Shown here: positions 9,601 to 19,383 of the stretch, one piece after another
How the letters are laid out: every line of letters begins with the position of its first letter
Numbering within the stretch: the first letter of the stretch is position 1
Source: MFD01213-c1 sp963704405
GTDB taxonomy: Bacteria; Planctomycetota; Phycisphaerae; Tepidisphaerales; Tepidisphaeraceae
Reading direction: 5' to 3'
Assembly (NCBI GenBank): GCA_963704405.1
Contig: OY969903.1
Location: forward strand, 3,844,001 to 3,908,000
DNA length: 64,000 bases
Notes under the pieces: model-generated
The model's input: only the letters and a program-made list of their open reading frames with translations
What the model was told of the DNA's origin: nothing
Database searches by the model: none
Translations under genes and position numbers: made by a program

Positions 9601-10548
9601 ACCGGCGAACTTAAAGTTCGCCTCGAGACGCTCATCACCCGCACGCTGGAAGAATTGCAACTCGATCTCCCCGCGAAATATGCATCGCTGTCGGCGCCGC
9701 TGGAAGATGGCTCCGCCGGCCCCGGCTACGAGCCTGCGGATGTCGACTGGAGCGCCATCGCGACCGAGATCAAAGAACTTCGCGACAAGATCCACCGCCT
9801 GGGCAACGTCAACCTCGACGCCATCGGCGAACAGGACGAACTGGAGCAGCGGCAAACCTTCCTGGCCGCCCAGGTCACTGATCTGACTTCATCGAAAAAG
9901 CAGCTTGAAGAGCTGATCGAAACGATCAACCTCGAATCCAGCGTCCGCTTCGAGCAGACCTTCAACACCGTTCGCGAACATTTCCAGGGGATGTTCCGCA
10001 AGCTCTTTGGCGGCGGGAAAGCGGACGTCTATCTCGAAACAGAACTCGAAGACCAGAAACCCGCCGAGCCGATCATGGGCCCGCATGGCCAGATGATCAT
10101 TCCTGAAAAGAAGAAGATCGACATCCTCGACGCCGGCATCGAAATCATCGCGCGGCCTCCGGGCAAGCAGCCGGCCACCATCAGCCAACTCAGCGGCGGC
10201 GAAAAGACGATGACCTGCATCGCATTGCTCATGAGCATCTTCAAGAGCAAGCCCAGCCCCTTCTGCATTCTGGACGAAGTGGACGCCGCGCTGGATGAAG
10301 CGAATAATCAGCGGTTCAACCTGATCGTTCAGGAATTCCTCGACCGCAGCCAGTTCATCGTCATCACCCACAGCAAACGCACGATGCAGATCGCCGATGT
10401 GCTGTATGGCGTCACGATGCAGGAACAAGGCGTGAGCAAACGCGTGGCGGTGAAGTTTGACCAGGTGGACAACCAGGGGCGAATTGCAGCTTCGGCCGTT
10501 GCGGAGGCCGAAGTTGAAGAGGCGACTGCAGAATCAGCTGCGGCGTGA
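6695..10548 (+). CDS. smc: Chromosome segregation protein SMC (frameshifted in this sequence)
   Basis: SMC is the ATPase of the condensin complex that organises and segregates the chromosome. The first frame gives the N-terminal head with Walker A (GPNGCGKSN, residues 31-39), the Q-loop region and a long coiled coil. The second frame gives the hinge, the return coiled coil and the C-terminal head with signature LSGGEK and Walker B (FCILDEVDAALDE). The frames break at a G5 run (8559-8563); one more G yields a continuous GRGARVAADAYDW and a 1284-residue protein, normal for SMC. A GGGAGG ribosome site precedes ATG 6695. Since SMC is generally needed for normal growth, the break is more likely a sequence error than inactivation. 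Confidence 0.93.
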
Positions 10549-10639
10549 TTCGCGATCACAATAACCGCGCTATTGCCGGACATCCCATGTTTTGCTTTCG
10601 CTCTGCATTCTTCAGTGCAGGACTTCAACGCTTTTGAAA

Positions 10640-12262
10640 TTAATCATGTTGCGCAGGATTGAGGGGAATGCCTTTGACGTTATCGCGGAAGAGATATGCG
10701 CCGACGTAATAGTAGATGGGGATGATCGGCAATTCTGTATCGACCAGCAACTCGGCTTGTTCCAAAAGGCGCAGGCGTTTTTGGGGGTCGGGTTCCAGTT
10801 CGGCCTGGGCGCATAGCGAGTCATACCGGGGGCTTTTCCAGTCGGAATCGTTATTCTCGCTGAAGCTGAGGTATTTGTCGGTGAAGGTGGAGGGATCGTT
10901 GTAGTCGCCAAACCAACTGGCGCGGGCGATGGCATAATCCTTTTTGTGCAGGCGCTCGCGGAAGGTTTTGATCTCCAGCGGCTCGGCGGTGAACTCGACG
11001 CCCAGGCGGTCGATCCACTGACGCCGGACGTTCTGGGCGATGTCGCCGTGGTTGCTTTCGTTGTTGTATAGCAGCGAAAGCCTGGGAAATCCCTGACCCC
11101 CAGGATAGCCTGCATCGGCCAGAAGCTTCTTCGCGCGCTCGATGTCGGCGCCGAGCCCTGGTGGCGAGCGGTAATCGGCAAAGATGCCCGGGGGAACATA
11201 ATTCAGCGCAGGCCGCTCGCCCATTCGGGTGATGGTGTCAACGATCGATTGACGGTCGATCGCCATCGAGAGGGCCTGGCGGACGCGAACATCGGCCAGC
11301 GGGTTGATTCGTCCATCGGGGAGCTTCGGCTGACAATTGATGGAATAAAAGTAGGTGCCGAAGCCGGGGAAGACGTGAAGATCCGGCCGATGAACGCGGT
11401 ATAGCTCGGCGGCGATGTCACCGGTGACATCCGACTGCCAATGGGCCGCCCCGCTGTCATACTTCAGGAACATGGCGAGCGGGTCTTCAGCGCTGACGCA
11501 TTCGATGACTTTGCTTTTTACGTGATCACGGTCCCAGTAAAAGGGATTCAGCCCGAAGCGCAGACTGCGCTTGAATTCCCAACTGATCAGTCGATACGGA
11601 CCATTGCCAACGAGGCTCGGCGGGCGCGTGAAGTTTTTTTCGTAGATGACGCGGTTTGTTTTCTCATCACGCCGAGCGAAGGGCTGCATCGAGCGTTCGT
11701 TGAGCGGGAAGAACGGGGGAAACGCGCACAAATCAGGGAAGTATGCGACGGGGTGGTTGAGGGTAACGCGCAGCGTAAGGGCGTCGATTGGTTCGATGCC
11801 GACGGCAGACCAGTCGGCGGGTTTGTCAGCCGCGATGTTTTCGGAATAGTCCTTGGCGCCTTTGATGTTAAAGAGCAGATAGGTGTAATCGCCCGGCTCT
11901 TCCAACATGCGGCGCCAGGCGAAGACAAAATTGGCCGAGGTGACCGGATCGCCATTGCTCCACTTGCCGTTGGGTCGCAGATGAAAGGTGTAGATGGTTT
12001 TATCGGGGGTGATGTCGGTGGACTCAGCCGCGCCGGGGACGGGGTTGAGCGTGACGGGATCGAGCGAATACAGACCTTCCCAGATGGCGTATCCGACGCG
12101 GATGTCCTGCATCCAGGACATCCGGTTGGGGTCAAGCGTGCCGATATCGCCGCGGTTGATGAACGAAAAGTCGGGGCGCTGCTGAGCCGCGCTGCCAGAC
12201 CAGGCAAGAACGGCCAGGAGCAGGGCTAGAAGCGCGATGGGAATGAAGAGGAGGCGGACCAT
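10640..12262 (-). CDS. Extracellular peptide/solute-binding protein of an ABC transporter (OppA/DppA type, SBP family 5)
   Basis: 540 residues with an N-terminal signal segment (about 1-26, ending SGSAAQ) and the family features of SBP_bac_5: IGTLDPNR near the start, YTFHLRPNGKWSNGDPVTSAN, GNGPYRL and DVRVRQALSMAIDR. It would capture oligopeptides outside the cytoplasmic membrane. The end is slightly uncertain: after IPLNP the frame stops at 10640, while a neighbouring frame continues RNMINFKSVEVLH to 10612, which resembles the family's usual ending. An OppB-like permease is 4.6 kb away on the other strand; no OppC, OppD or OppF genes are in the window. Confidence 0.88.
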   Translation of the reverse strand: MVRLLFIPIALLALLLAVLAWSGSAAQQRPDFSFINRGDIGTLDPNRMSWMQDIRVGYAIWEGLYSLDPVTLNPVPGAAESTDITPDKTIYTFHLRPNGKWSNGDPVTSANFVFAWRRMLEEPGDYTYLLFNIKGAKDYSENIAADKPADWSAVGIEPIDALTLRVTLNHPVAYFPDLCAFPPFFPLNERSMQPFARRDEKTNRVIYEKNFTRPPSLVGNGPYRLISWEFKRSLRFGLNPFYWDRDHVKSKVIECVSAEDPLAMFLKYDSGAAHWQSDVTGDIAAELYRVHRPDLHVFPGFGTYFYSINCQPKLPDGRINPLADVRVRQALSMAIDRQSIVDTITRMGERPALNYVPPGIFADYRSPPGLGADIERAKKLLADAGYPGGQGFPRLSLLYNNESNHGDIAQNVRRQWIDRLGVEFTAEPLEIKTFRERLHKKDYAIARASWFGDYNDPSTFTDKYLSFSENNDSDWKSPRYDSLCAQAELEPDPQKRLRLLEQAELLVDTELPIIPIYYYVGAYLFRDNVKGIPLNPAQHD

Positions 12263-12421
12263 CAGATTGCGGGATACTGTGGCGGCGTGAGGGGGGTGAC
12301 GTCAAGCAAGGGGCACGGGGACTGGATAGCAGAGGACGGACTGCAAGCAGTCAGGAACGGAGGGATCGACTGACTATAACCCGAAAGCCAAATCAAAATG
12401 ATGAGCAAGCGATTCGAATTT

Positions 12422-13597
12422 TTAATGTGCCGCGGTTGGGCTGGCGCCTGGCGATCCGGCGGTTGTGGTGGAGGCGGGCGCGGGCGTGATGGTTGGGGGA
12501 GGAAGGAGCCAGGGGAAAAGTTGTTGCACGGCACCGAATACCGGTTTGGTATTTTTGGCTACGGTTGCGCCGTTGCTTCCGGGGCTCAGATGCACGACGG
12601 GGTCGAGGATGGAAGCGGCATTGCTGCCGGCGATCACTTCTAACGCACCGCTGGCGTACTTGAGCATTGGGATGATCTGTTCGATGTCCGCCTTGGCCGC
12701 GGTTTGTGCCTGCTGGCCGGCGAGCGCGATCAGGTTGATCAGGTTCTGCACGATTCGGTGCTGCTGGGCAACGGGAGCGCCAGCGTAACTTTTGGCGAGG
12801 AAGTTGCCCACGGGGTTCTCGGCCTGCGGATTCTCCGGGATGCCGGAGTTATACAGCGAGATGCGAAATTCGAGGATGTCCAGGACGTGCGATAGGACCA
12901 GCGGAGCCAGCGCTTCCACCTGCGCGGGGTTCAGGCCGACGATCTGGGGGATCAAGGCGTTATAAGCTTCGGCGGCAAGGTAACCGGATTTAGGATGAAG
13001 CTTCACCGCCGGCAGGATCGCGGGGATCAGCGGATCGGTGTTCGCGATGGCGGCGTTCTGGGCGACAGCGCCGATGACCGGCTTGGCGGCTTTCACGCCC
13101 CAGTAGGCGACGGGCTCGAGCGGGTCTTTCAGCAATGCAAGGATCGCCGGTTCGATCGACGGACTTTGCCCGACTCGGGCAACAGTCTCAATAAGTACAG
13201 CGGCGCTTAACCGCACACGAAGACTCGGACCCTTGACAAGGACCGGTGTGACGGCGGCGGCCAGTTCCTGCGAATAAACATCGAAGAATGAAGAGGTAGA
13301 ACCGACACTGCACTCGGCGGCGAGCTTTTCGCGGGCGGTCTTCTGGGCGGCGGCATCGTCACCCGTTAAGGCGGGTAACTGGCTCTGCACAAACTGCTGG
13401 ATTTGCGGGCGGAACGAGCGGGCATCGGGGGCATTCTTGACGCTGGCCGAGATCGCCGTCCCGCTGGAGCCTCCGGAGGACGGGATGGAAAGTCCGCCTT
13501 CGCGCGGCGAAAATGGAGTCTGGGCGAGCGCGATGCCGGACCAGACGATCGAGCCGATGCAGGCGAAGCCGACGCAGGCGCAAACACGGCGGTTCAT
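12422..13597 (-). CDS. Secreted helical-repeat protein of unknown function
   Basis: 391 residues. The first 25 residues form a signal peptide with an AxA-like cleavage site (GIALAQ). The mature part is nearly all alpha-helical, with repeated A-L/I-x-x-L-x-D/N patterns (for example IEPAILALLKDPLEP and LIPAILPAVKLHP), suggestive of HEAT/ARM-like repeats for protein binding. The C-terminal 25 residues are Pro/Ala/Thr-rich. I recognise no enzyme motif. The ATG (13597-13595) overlaps the stop of a small upstream ORF as TGATG, indicating translational coupling. Confidence 0.65.
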   Translation of the reverse strand: MNRRVCACVGFACIGSIVWSGIALAQTPFSPREGGLSIPSSGGSSGTAISASVKNAPDARSFRPQIQQFVQSQLPALTGDDAAAQKTAREKLAAECSVGSTSSFFDVYSQELAAAVTPVLVKGPSLRVRLSAAVLIETVARVGQSPSIEPAILALLKDPLEPVAYWGVKAAKPVIGAVAQNAAIANTDPLIPAILPAVKLHPKSGYLAAEAYNALIPQIVGLNPAQVEALAPLVLSHVLDILEFRISLYNSGIPENPQAENPVGNFLAKSYAGAPVAQQHRIVQNLINLIALAGQQAQTAAKADIEQIIPMLKYASGALEVIAGSNAASILDPVVHLSPGSNGATVAKNTKPVFGAVQQLFPWLLPPPTITPAPASTTTAGSPGASPTAAH

Positions 13598-13845
13598 CAG
13601 GCGGTTCTCCGGCGGACAATCAGTTCTTGATGCGGTTCTGAATGCAGTTCGTATGCCCCGACGGGCAGCACGCGCACGAATGCAGCGCGGAGGGAGGAAC
13701 GTTTTCCAAAGCGATTCACAATGGCCCAGACACCTGCCGATGCAAGATGCTTTTTATCCTCGTCAACCTCGCCGATCGGGTTTATCAGACGATCCGTAAC
13801 TGCCGCTGGCATCACATCCAAACGGCGAGGCAATCCAACCCTCAT
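13597..13845 (-). CDS. Small hypothetical protein coupled to the secreted helical-repeat gene
   Basis: An 82-codon frame with no recognised family. In its favour: its TGA overlaps the ATG of the following gene (TGATG at 13599-13595), and its second half (RAAFVRVLPVGAYELHSEP) has a composition like a real soluble protein. The ATG at 13845 or the one 11 codons later could be the start. It has no signal peptide or membrane segment. The alternative is a chance open frame in GC-rich DNA. Confidence 0.45.
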   Translation of the reverse strand: MRVGLPRRLDVMPAAVTDRLINPIGEVDEDKKHLASAGVWAIVNRFGKRSSLRAAFVRVLPVGAYELHSEPHQELIVRRRTA

Positions 13846-14122
13846 AAGAGCGGCGAACCGTAACAGATGGGGTTTGGAGAGTCAAGGAATTCTGGTCGCT
13901 GCGCCGTGGCTTTGCAAAGGAGAAGGTTGAATCACAGATGCAAAAGATTCACAGATGAAGCGGGGATATTTTTGTAAAGGGGCTGCATGTTGAAGTGATG
14001 CACGAGCCAAGGGCCCGTGTCACGTTGATCGTTGTAGTGGGTTTGCTTAAATGCATCGAGGGGCCGCAGTGTGTCTCTGCGGCCCCTCGTCAATTCGCAT
14101 GGTTGTTGCTGGCAGTCGCAAA
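13846..14122. other. Non-coding gap with a dispersed-repeat remnant and the fusA terminator
   Basis: No convincing gene. Positions 13929-13958 read ATCACAGATGCAAAAGATTC followed by ACAGATG, similar to the CACAGAT-rich intergenic repeats seen in many environmental bacteria and again at 46.2 kb. The rest holds the hairpin annotated at 14057-14089. Confidence 0.45.
14057..14089 (-). terminator. Hairpin terminator downstream of fusA
   Basis: A perfect 13-bp stem (CGAGGGGCCGCAG at 14057-14069 with its complement at 14077-14089) and a 7-base loop lie 34 bp past the fusA stop. There is no strong T tract on the exit side, so it may act as an mRNA 3' stabiliser as much as an intrinsic terminator. Confidence 0.6.
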
Positions 14123-16270
14123 TCAGCCGTTTTCTTCTTCCAGAATCTGTTTCTTCACGTTCGTCGGAACCTCGGCGTATTTGAGCGGTTCCATGACGCT
14201 GCTGGCGCGGCCAGTGCTCATGGATCGGAGTTCGGTGGTGTAACCGAACATTTCGCTCAGGGGGACTTCGGCTTCGACGACGCGGGTGTTGCCGCGTTGT
14301 TCGCTGTTGACGATCAGGCCGCGGCGTTTGTTGAGGTCGCCTGTGACGTTACCCACGAAATCTTCCGGCGTCGTGACGACGACCTTCATGATCGGTTCGA
14401 GCAAAGTCGGGCCGGCCTTGGCGACGGCATCCTTGAACGCAATCTGACCCGCCAACTCAAACGCAATCTGCGAGCTGTCGACCGGATGGTATGAGCCGTC
14501 GAGCAATGTGATCTTGGCGTTGATGAGCGGATAGTTCGCCAATACACCGGTCTTGGCGGCCATGCGTGCGCCGTATTCGACCGACGGGATGTATTCCTTG
14601 GGGATTGAACCGCCGAATACTTTATTTTCCCAGGCGATGCCATCTTCCCAGCCGAGCTTCTTGAGCACTTCGGCTTCAAGCGGTTCACCGGCGGCGTCGG
14701 TGCCGCTGAAGGGTTCGATGCGAATCGTGCAGTCACCGAACTGACCGCGGCCACCCGACTGCTTGACGTGCTTGCCACGCGCCTCGGCGGCCTTGGTGAT
14801 CGTTTCCTTATAAGCGACCTTGGGCTTGCCGACGATTACTTCCACCCGCATATCGCGCGTGAGCTTGTTGCGAAGAATTTCCAGATGCAGCTCGCCCATG
14901 CCGGCGATGATGGTCTGGCCGGTTTCTTCGTCGTAGTTGGCGCGGAAGGTCGGGTCTTCCCGCTTGAGCGTCGTGAGCGCTTCGCCGAGCTTCTGCTTGT
15001 CGGCGGCCGTCTTGGGCTCGATCGACATGCTGATGACAGGCTCGGGGAAGGTCATGCGTTCCAGCACGATGGGATGGTCCGGATCACAGAGCGTGTCGCC
15101 GGTGATCGCATCCTTGACGCCGATACAGGCGATGATGTCACCGGCTTCGGCGACATCCACCGGATTGCGCTGGGCCGAATGCATCTGGAACATGCGCGAG
15201 ATGTTTTCGCGCTTGTTGCGGTTGCTGTTGAGAACGCGGGTGCCTTTTTCCAGGCGGCCGCTGTAGACGCGGACATACGTGAGATCGCCGTGCTGATCGT
15301 TGACGATCTTGAAAGCCAAACCGCAGAACGGATCGTCCGGCGTGAGCTTGCGCTTGATTTCGACATCGGGCTTTGCGGGGTCATGACCGGTGATGTCTTT
15401 GAGGTCGGTCGGGGCGGGGAGATAATCGATGACGCCATCGAGAACCTTCTGCACGCCCACGTGCTTCAATGCTGAGCCGCAGAAAGTCGGATGGGCCTTG
15501 AAGCTGAGCGTAGCGCGGCGTAGCGCGGCGCGGAGTTCGGCTTCTTCGATCTTTTCACCGCCGAGGAATTTTTCAGCCAGGACGTCATCTGTTTCGGCGA
15601 TCTTCTCGACCATGATGGCGTGCCATTTTGCGAAGCGTTCTTTTTCGTCTTCGGGAATAGGCTTTTCGACGATGGTGCGGCCCTGGTCCTTTTCGTCCTC
15701 CATCTTGTAGTAGTAAGCGACGCCGCGCATCAGGTCGATGATGCCTTTGAATTCTGACTGCTCGCCGATGGGGATCTGGACCGGAATGGCCGGAGCGCCG
15801 AGGCGCTCGATGATGCTGTTGAAGCTGAAGTCGAAGCTGGCGCCGACCTTGTCCATCTTGTTGATGAAGCAAAGGCGGGGAACATTGTACTTGGTCGCCT
15901 GACGCCAGACCGTTTCGGATTGTGCTTCCACGCCTTCCTTGCCGTCAAAGACGGCGATCGCGCCGTCCAGAACACGGAGGGACCGTTCCACTTCGACTGT
16001 GAAGTCGACGTGGCCGGGGGTGTCGATGAGGTTGATGTTGTACTGCTCGCCGTTGCGAATCCAGAAGCAGCTTGTGGCGGCGGACTGAATCGTGATGCCG
16101 CGCTTCTGCTCTTCTTCCATGGAATCCATGACGGCGGTGCCTTCATGCACTTCGCCCATCTTGTAGATTTTCCCGGTGTAGAACAGGATTCGTTCTGAAA
16201 CGGTGGTTTTGCCGGCGTCGATGTGGGCGGCGATTCCAATGTTGCGAATTTTGGTCAGGTCGCGAGACAT
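14123..16270 (-). CDS. fusA: Translation elongation factor G
   Basis: The ribosomal translocase GTPase, 715 residues, normal length. GTPase motifs are intact: G1 AHIDAGKTT (residues 15-23), G2 region RGITIQSAA, G3 DTPGHVDF and G4 NKMD. Domains II to V follow, with the C-terminal EF-G domain containing RGLIVNSEQRGNTRVVEAEVPLSEMFGY in pieces typical of EF-G. A hairpin terminates the gene. It stands alone rather than in the rpsL-rpsG-fusA-tuf (str) cluster, so it may be moved or one of several EF-G copies; the sequence cannot decide. Confidence 0.96.
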   Translation of the reverse strand: MSRDLTKIRNIGIAAHIDAGKTTVSERILFYTGKIYKMGEVHEGTAVMDSMEEEQKRGITIQSAATSCFWIRNGEQYNINLIDTPGHVDFTVEVERSLRVLDGAIAVFDGKEGVEAQSETVWRQATKYNVPRLCFINKMDKVGASFDFSFNSIIERLGAPAIPVQIPIGEQSEFKGIIDLMRGVAYYYKMEDEKDQGRTIVEKPIPEDEKERFAKWHAIMVEKIAETDDVLAEKFLGGEKIEEAELRAALRRATLSFKAHPTFCGSALKHVGVQKVLDGVIDYLPAPTDLKDITGHDPAKPDVEIKRKLTPDDPFCGLAFKIVNDQHGDLTYVRVYSGRLEKGTRVLNSNRNKRENISRMFQMHSAQRNPVDVAEAGDIIACIGVKDAITGDTLCDPDHPIVLERMTFPEPVISMSIEPKTAADKQKLGEALTTLKREDPTFRANYDEETGQTIIAGMGELHLEILRNKLTRDMRVEVIVGKPKVAYKETITKAAEARGKHVKQSGGRGQFGDCTIRIEPFSGTDAAGEPLEAEVLKKLGWEDGIAWENKVFGGSIPKEYIPSVEYGARMAAKTGVLANYPLINAKITLLDGSYHPVDSSQIAFELAGQIAFKDAVAKAGPTLLEPIMKVVVTTPEDFVGNVTGDLNKRRGLIVNSEQRGNTRVVEAEVPLSEMFGYTTELRSMSTGRASSVMEPLKYAEVPTNVKKQILEEENG

Positions 16271-16827
16271 ATGCAGTTCCTTCAGATTCCTTTTGGGAAT
16301 CGCTTCTCAAATCACTCGACGGGTCGGCGTGGCCGCTTTTGCGGCCCGGTGCGCAAGTGGTCGTCCTGGGGACGTCCGTCGTGAAACTCTGGTTATTGAA
16401 ACGCCTTGTCCCCGGCCTGGTGAGCCCGGTCCTGTCAGCCCAGTCGCTGACCGCCTTTTTGGACATTCTTGCGGTCTATTAAATAATACGCCTGCGACGA
16501 ACTGAGGTTTGCCCGCATCACGATTAGCACGCACGGCGGCCAAAACAAGAGCGAAGTAATGTACCGGGCGACGCGGAAGCGTCAAGCTTTTGTTGAACGG
16601 AGTCCTCCCCACTTTTGCGTTACCTCCCCGGACATGGCCAGAATTGCAGCAAATACGTCATCGGGCGGCAGTGGCCTGATGCGCTGCAGCATAAATAATG
16701 CCGATGGTGTAAACGGCCATCTGACAGCATCGCATCCCCCCGCCGCCGGCTCCATCCGGCTCGACTGTACAAATTTGCCTGAACTTCTTCCCATTTGCCG
16801 TTTTCCATTTACCATTTGCCCATCCAC
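16271..16827. other. Divergent intergenic region between fusA and the OppB-like gene
   Basis: About 557 bp without a convincing gene on either strand. It should hold the fusA promoter (leftward) and the permease promoter (rightward), but I see no box pair good enough to mark. The last 40 bp hold a heptamer repeat tract (16791-16818). Confidence 0.5.
16791..16818. repeat. Heptamer tract CCATTTG/CCATTTA
   Basis: Four consecutive 7-bp units, CCATTTG, CCGTTTT, CCATTTA and CCATTTG, end 9 bp before the permease ATG. They are the reverse complement of the AATGGTA-type units at 44.5 kb, so the two sites share one unit family in opposite orientation. Confidence 0.6.
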
Positions 16828-17763
16828 ATGCTTCGCTTCACTGCCCTCAGACTTCTCCAGTTTCCGCTCGTGCTGACCATTATTTACCTCATCACCTTTA
16901 TGCTGGTCTGGATAGCTCCGGGCAGCCCGTTCGAGCGGACTGATCGCAAGCTCGACCCGCAAACTTTGGCGAGGATTAAGCATGATATGCACGCCGACAA
17001 TTGGCGAACTTTCCTGGCGTGGTATCCATGGAACCTCCTGCGACATGGAGACTTTGGGTACAGCCTTAATTATGAAGAGTGGACGGTGAACGACATTCTG
17101 GCGTCGGCGTTGCCGGTGTCCCTGACCTTGGGCATGTTTGGATTGACGATCGCGGCATTTGGAGGAACCACACTCGGGGTCCTGGCCGCCGTGCGGCGAG
17201 GCGGACCGCTGGATTACCTGAGCCTCGTCGTCGCGCTGCTCGGCATCAGCGTTCCCAGTTTTGTGACGGCCGCCGGTTTGCTTGTCGCATTTGCTGTGAA
17301 AGTTCACTGGTTTCCCGTTGGCGGGTGGGGTTCGATCCGTGATTTAATTCTTCCGGGGATCGCGTTGTCGCTTCTCCCCATGGCGTATATCGCCCGGCTC
17401 ACCCGGGCGGCCATGCTTGATGTTCTGGGCTCGGATTACGTTCGGACGGCTCGGGCCAAAGGGCTTTCCCGCACAACGATCCTCTGGAAACATTGCCTGC
17501 GCAATGCGTTCCTGCCGGTGCTGAGTTATCTCGGACCCGCCGCCGCCACGGCGTTGACGGGGTCATTTGTGGTGGAAAAAGTCTTCAACATCCCCGGACT
17601 CGGCCAGCACTTCGTCAATAGCGTGCTCAATCGCGATCAAACCCTGGTCCTTGGCACCGTCATCGTCTATTCGGCGTTCCTGCTGACGCTCAATCTTTTG
17701 GTTGATATTGGATATGCCTTTGTAGACCCTCGGATTGAGATTGCTGCCAAACCTGCGACATGA
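16828..17763 (+). CDS. ABC transporter permease, DppB/OppB type
   Basis: 311 residues from ATG 16828. The upstream 11 codons in frame lie in the heptamer tract and are not family-like. About six membrane helices are visible. The cytoplasmic EAA-type loop that contacts the ATPase reads DYVRTARAKGLS, as in the DppB/OppB family, and the N-terminus (RLLQFPLVLTIIYLITFML) also fits. It would form half of the membrane channel for peptide import with an OppC-type partner. No OppC or ATPase gene is adjacent; the next gene is on the opposite strand. The OppA-like protein at 10.6 kb could be its binding protein. Confidence 0.9.
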   Translation: MLRFTALRLLQFPLVLTIIYLITFMLVWIAPGSPFERTDRKLDPQTLARIKHDMHADNWRTFLAWYPWNLLRHGDFGYSLNYEEWTVNDILASALPVSLTLGMFGLTIAAFGGTTLGVLAAVRRGGPLDYLSLVVALLGISVPSFVTAAGLLVAFAVKVHWFPVGGWGSIRDLILPGIALSLLPMAYIARLTRAAMLDVLGSDYVRTARAKGLSRTTILWKHCLRNAFLPVLSYLGPAAATALTGSFVVEKVFNIPGLGQHFVNSVLNRDQTLVLGTVIVYSAFLLTLNLLVDIGYAFVDPRIEIAAKPAT

Positions 17764-17868
17764 TGGTTCTGAAGGACAGGCGGGCTTTTGTGCTTTTTGA
17801 ACAGCCACCATGCTCGTTATTCAATTTCCGCTGTTCAATCAGGTTTGGAAGACGCTCCGTGGCAGGCC

Positions 17869-19206
17869 TTACCGCTTCCAAAACATCCCCCGCCGCACAA
17901 TCATCTGGACCCGCTGCAGCACTTTCATCACCCTCAACCGAAATTCCAGCTTCTGAAACGAAATATCCCGCGGCTCAACTTCCAGCCCCCGGCTCGCCCA
18001 GCGAAGCGCATCGTCGTAACAGGCAATCCGCTCATACGCGAGCGATAAATTAAAAATCGTCAGCAGGTTTGAAGGATCCCGCTGAAGCGCCTCCTGACAA
18101 CTCGCGATCCCCTCCGCGTAATGGCACCGCATGAACTGCGCCACCGCCAGGTTCTGCCACCCGCTGACATTATCCGGATCGAGTAATGTCATCCGCTTCA
18201 GGCACGCGATGGCGGCCCGGCTCTGCCCGTTGTCCATCAGGAGATTGGACAGATCCAGCAGCATATGCGGATCTTCCGGCCGCAGCAGAAGTTCAGCACG
18301 AAGATGCTTGCGCGCTTCGGCGCGGTTGCGATGGCGCTGGTGCAACTCGCCGAGGCACATGTGGGCTCGCGGATAGGTTGGATCAAGCTGCAGCGTCTTC
18401 TCAAAGGCGGCGATCGCCTCCGTATCGTGATTCCTCCGCATCAGCCATCGACCATGGCAGAAATATCCCGATGGATCTTCCGGCGAAAGCTCAATCGCCC
18501 GGCGAAATTTTTCCCCGGCTTCGTCGATCTGGCCCATTTCCAGGAGCAGTTCTCCCAGGTCGAGCAATGCATCGGTATTGCCAGGATCGAGCCGCAGACC
18601 GGCAAGGAAATGCTGCCGGGCCGCTTCCAGCTCTCCTTTTTTCCACATTGCGTCGGCGATGCGGACGCGCACATCCATATGCCGGTCATCCAGGTCCAGC
18701 GTCTTCTGCCAGCAGTAGATCGCGCGGTCATATTCGCCGCGCTCGGCGAGGCTGCAACCGATGTTGTAATAGCAATGTGGGCAATGCTCGCGATAAAGCC
18801 GCGCGAGATAAAACATCTCCTCGGCTTTTTCGTGTTCGCCCAGTTCGCTGTAGGTGATGATTCGGTTGCAGTAGGCCGGCTCGAAGGAAGGATCGATCGT
18901 TTCAATACGATTGAAGGTTTGAATCGCCTGGTCGTAATTGCCGACGCGGTGCAGGTCGACACCCAGGTGATTCATCGCCTGAAGGTCGTTGTCATCGATC
19001 TCCAGCGCTCGGCGGTAGGCGTCGATCGCTTCGTTGTATCGGTCCATCTCATCGAGCGTGAGCCCGATGTTGAAGAACCAGCCGCCATTATATGGATTGA
19101 TGGATGTGGCAGCCTGGAGTTCTTCCAGTGCCTCTTGCCAGCGATGCTGCTCGAACAGCTCCTGGGCCTTCTCAACCCGTTGCTCGGCCTCGTTCCAGTC
19201 GTTCAT
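17869..19206 (-). CDS. Tetratricopeptide-repeat protein
   Basis: 445 residues from ATG 19206 (MNDWNEAEQ). The open frame extends further, but that part has no repeat character. The whole protein consists of about eleven to twelve 34-residue TPR units with the usual spacing of W/L-G-Y-A-F-A-P residues, for example YNEAIDAYRRALEIDDND and ARQHFLAGLRLDPGN. No signal peptide, membrane helix or catalytic domain is visible, so it is probably a cytoplasmic scaffold for protein-protein contacts. Its partner is unknown. It is divergent from the tandem kinase gene 178 bp away, and the pair could share a regulatory region. Confidence 0.88.
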   Translation of the reverse strand: MNDWNEAEQRVEKAQELFEQHRWQEALEELQAATSINPYNGGWFFNIGLTLDEMDRYNEAIDAYRRALEIDDNDLQAMNHLGVDLHRVGNYDQAIQTFNRIETIDPSFEPAYCNRIITYSELGEHEKAEEMFYLARLYREHCPHCYYNIGCSLAERGEYDRAIYCWQKTLDLDDRHMDVRVRIADAMWKKGELEAARQHFLAGLRLDPGNTDALLDLGELLLEMGQIDEAGEKFRRAIELSPEDPSGYFCHGRWLMRRNHDTEAIAAFEKTLQLDPTYPRAHMCLGELHQRHRNRAEARKHLRAELLLRPEDPHMLLDLSNLLMDNGQSRAAIACLKRMTLLDPDNVSGWQNLAVAQFMRCHYAEGIASCQEALQRDPSNLLTIFNLSLAYERIACYDDALRWASRGLEVEPRDISFQKLEFRLRVMKVLQRVQMIVRRGMFWKR

Positions 19207-19383
19207 GGCGAATGTCGCATACGCGATGGAATCGGGACGTCCAATGACACTTCGATACGTTGAGTTTCGCAAAGCTGAACGCCCGCGAATCAGCGGATAC
19301 TTTACCTGTACGTCCGATAAGTTCGCAAGTGCGCGCCCCGCCAGGCAAGACAAACCGCCGCCGCGCGCATATAACCTGCACCG

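Noticed and set aside
6695..10548. Two separate genes for split SMC halves
   Set aside because: The break lies at a G5 run, one added base restores a continuous hinge sequence and the normal length; no second ribosome site or start supports a genuine split.
10612..10660. Definite frameshift at the end of the OppA-like gene
   Set aside because: The alternative ending is attractive but only about 15 residues long, and the binding protein is nearly full length without it, so I mention it only as a possibility.
18265..19263. 332-codon open frame opposite the TPR gene
   Set aside because: The minus strand has regular TPR repeats; the plus frame is their antisense image.
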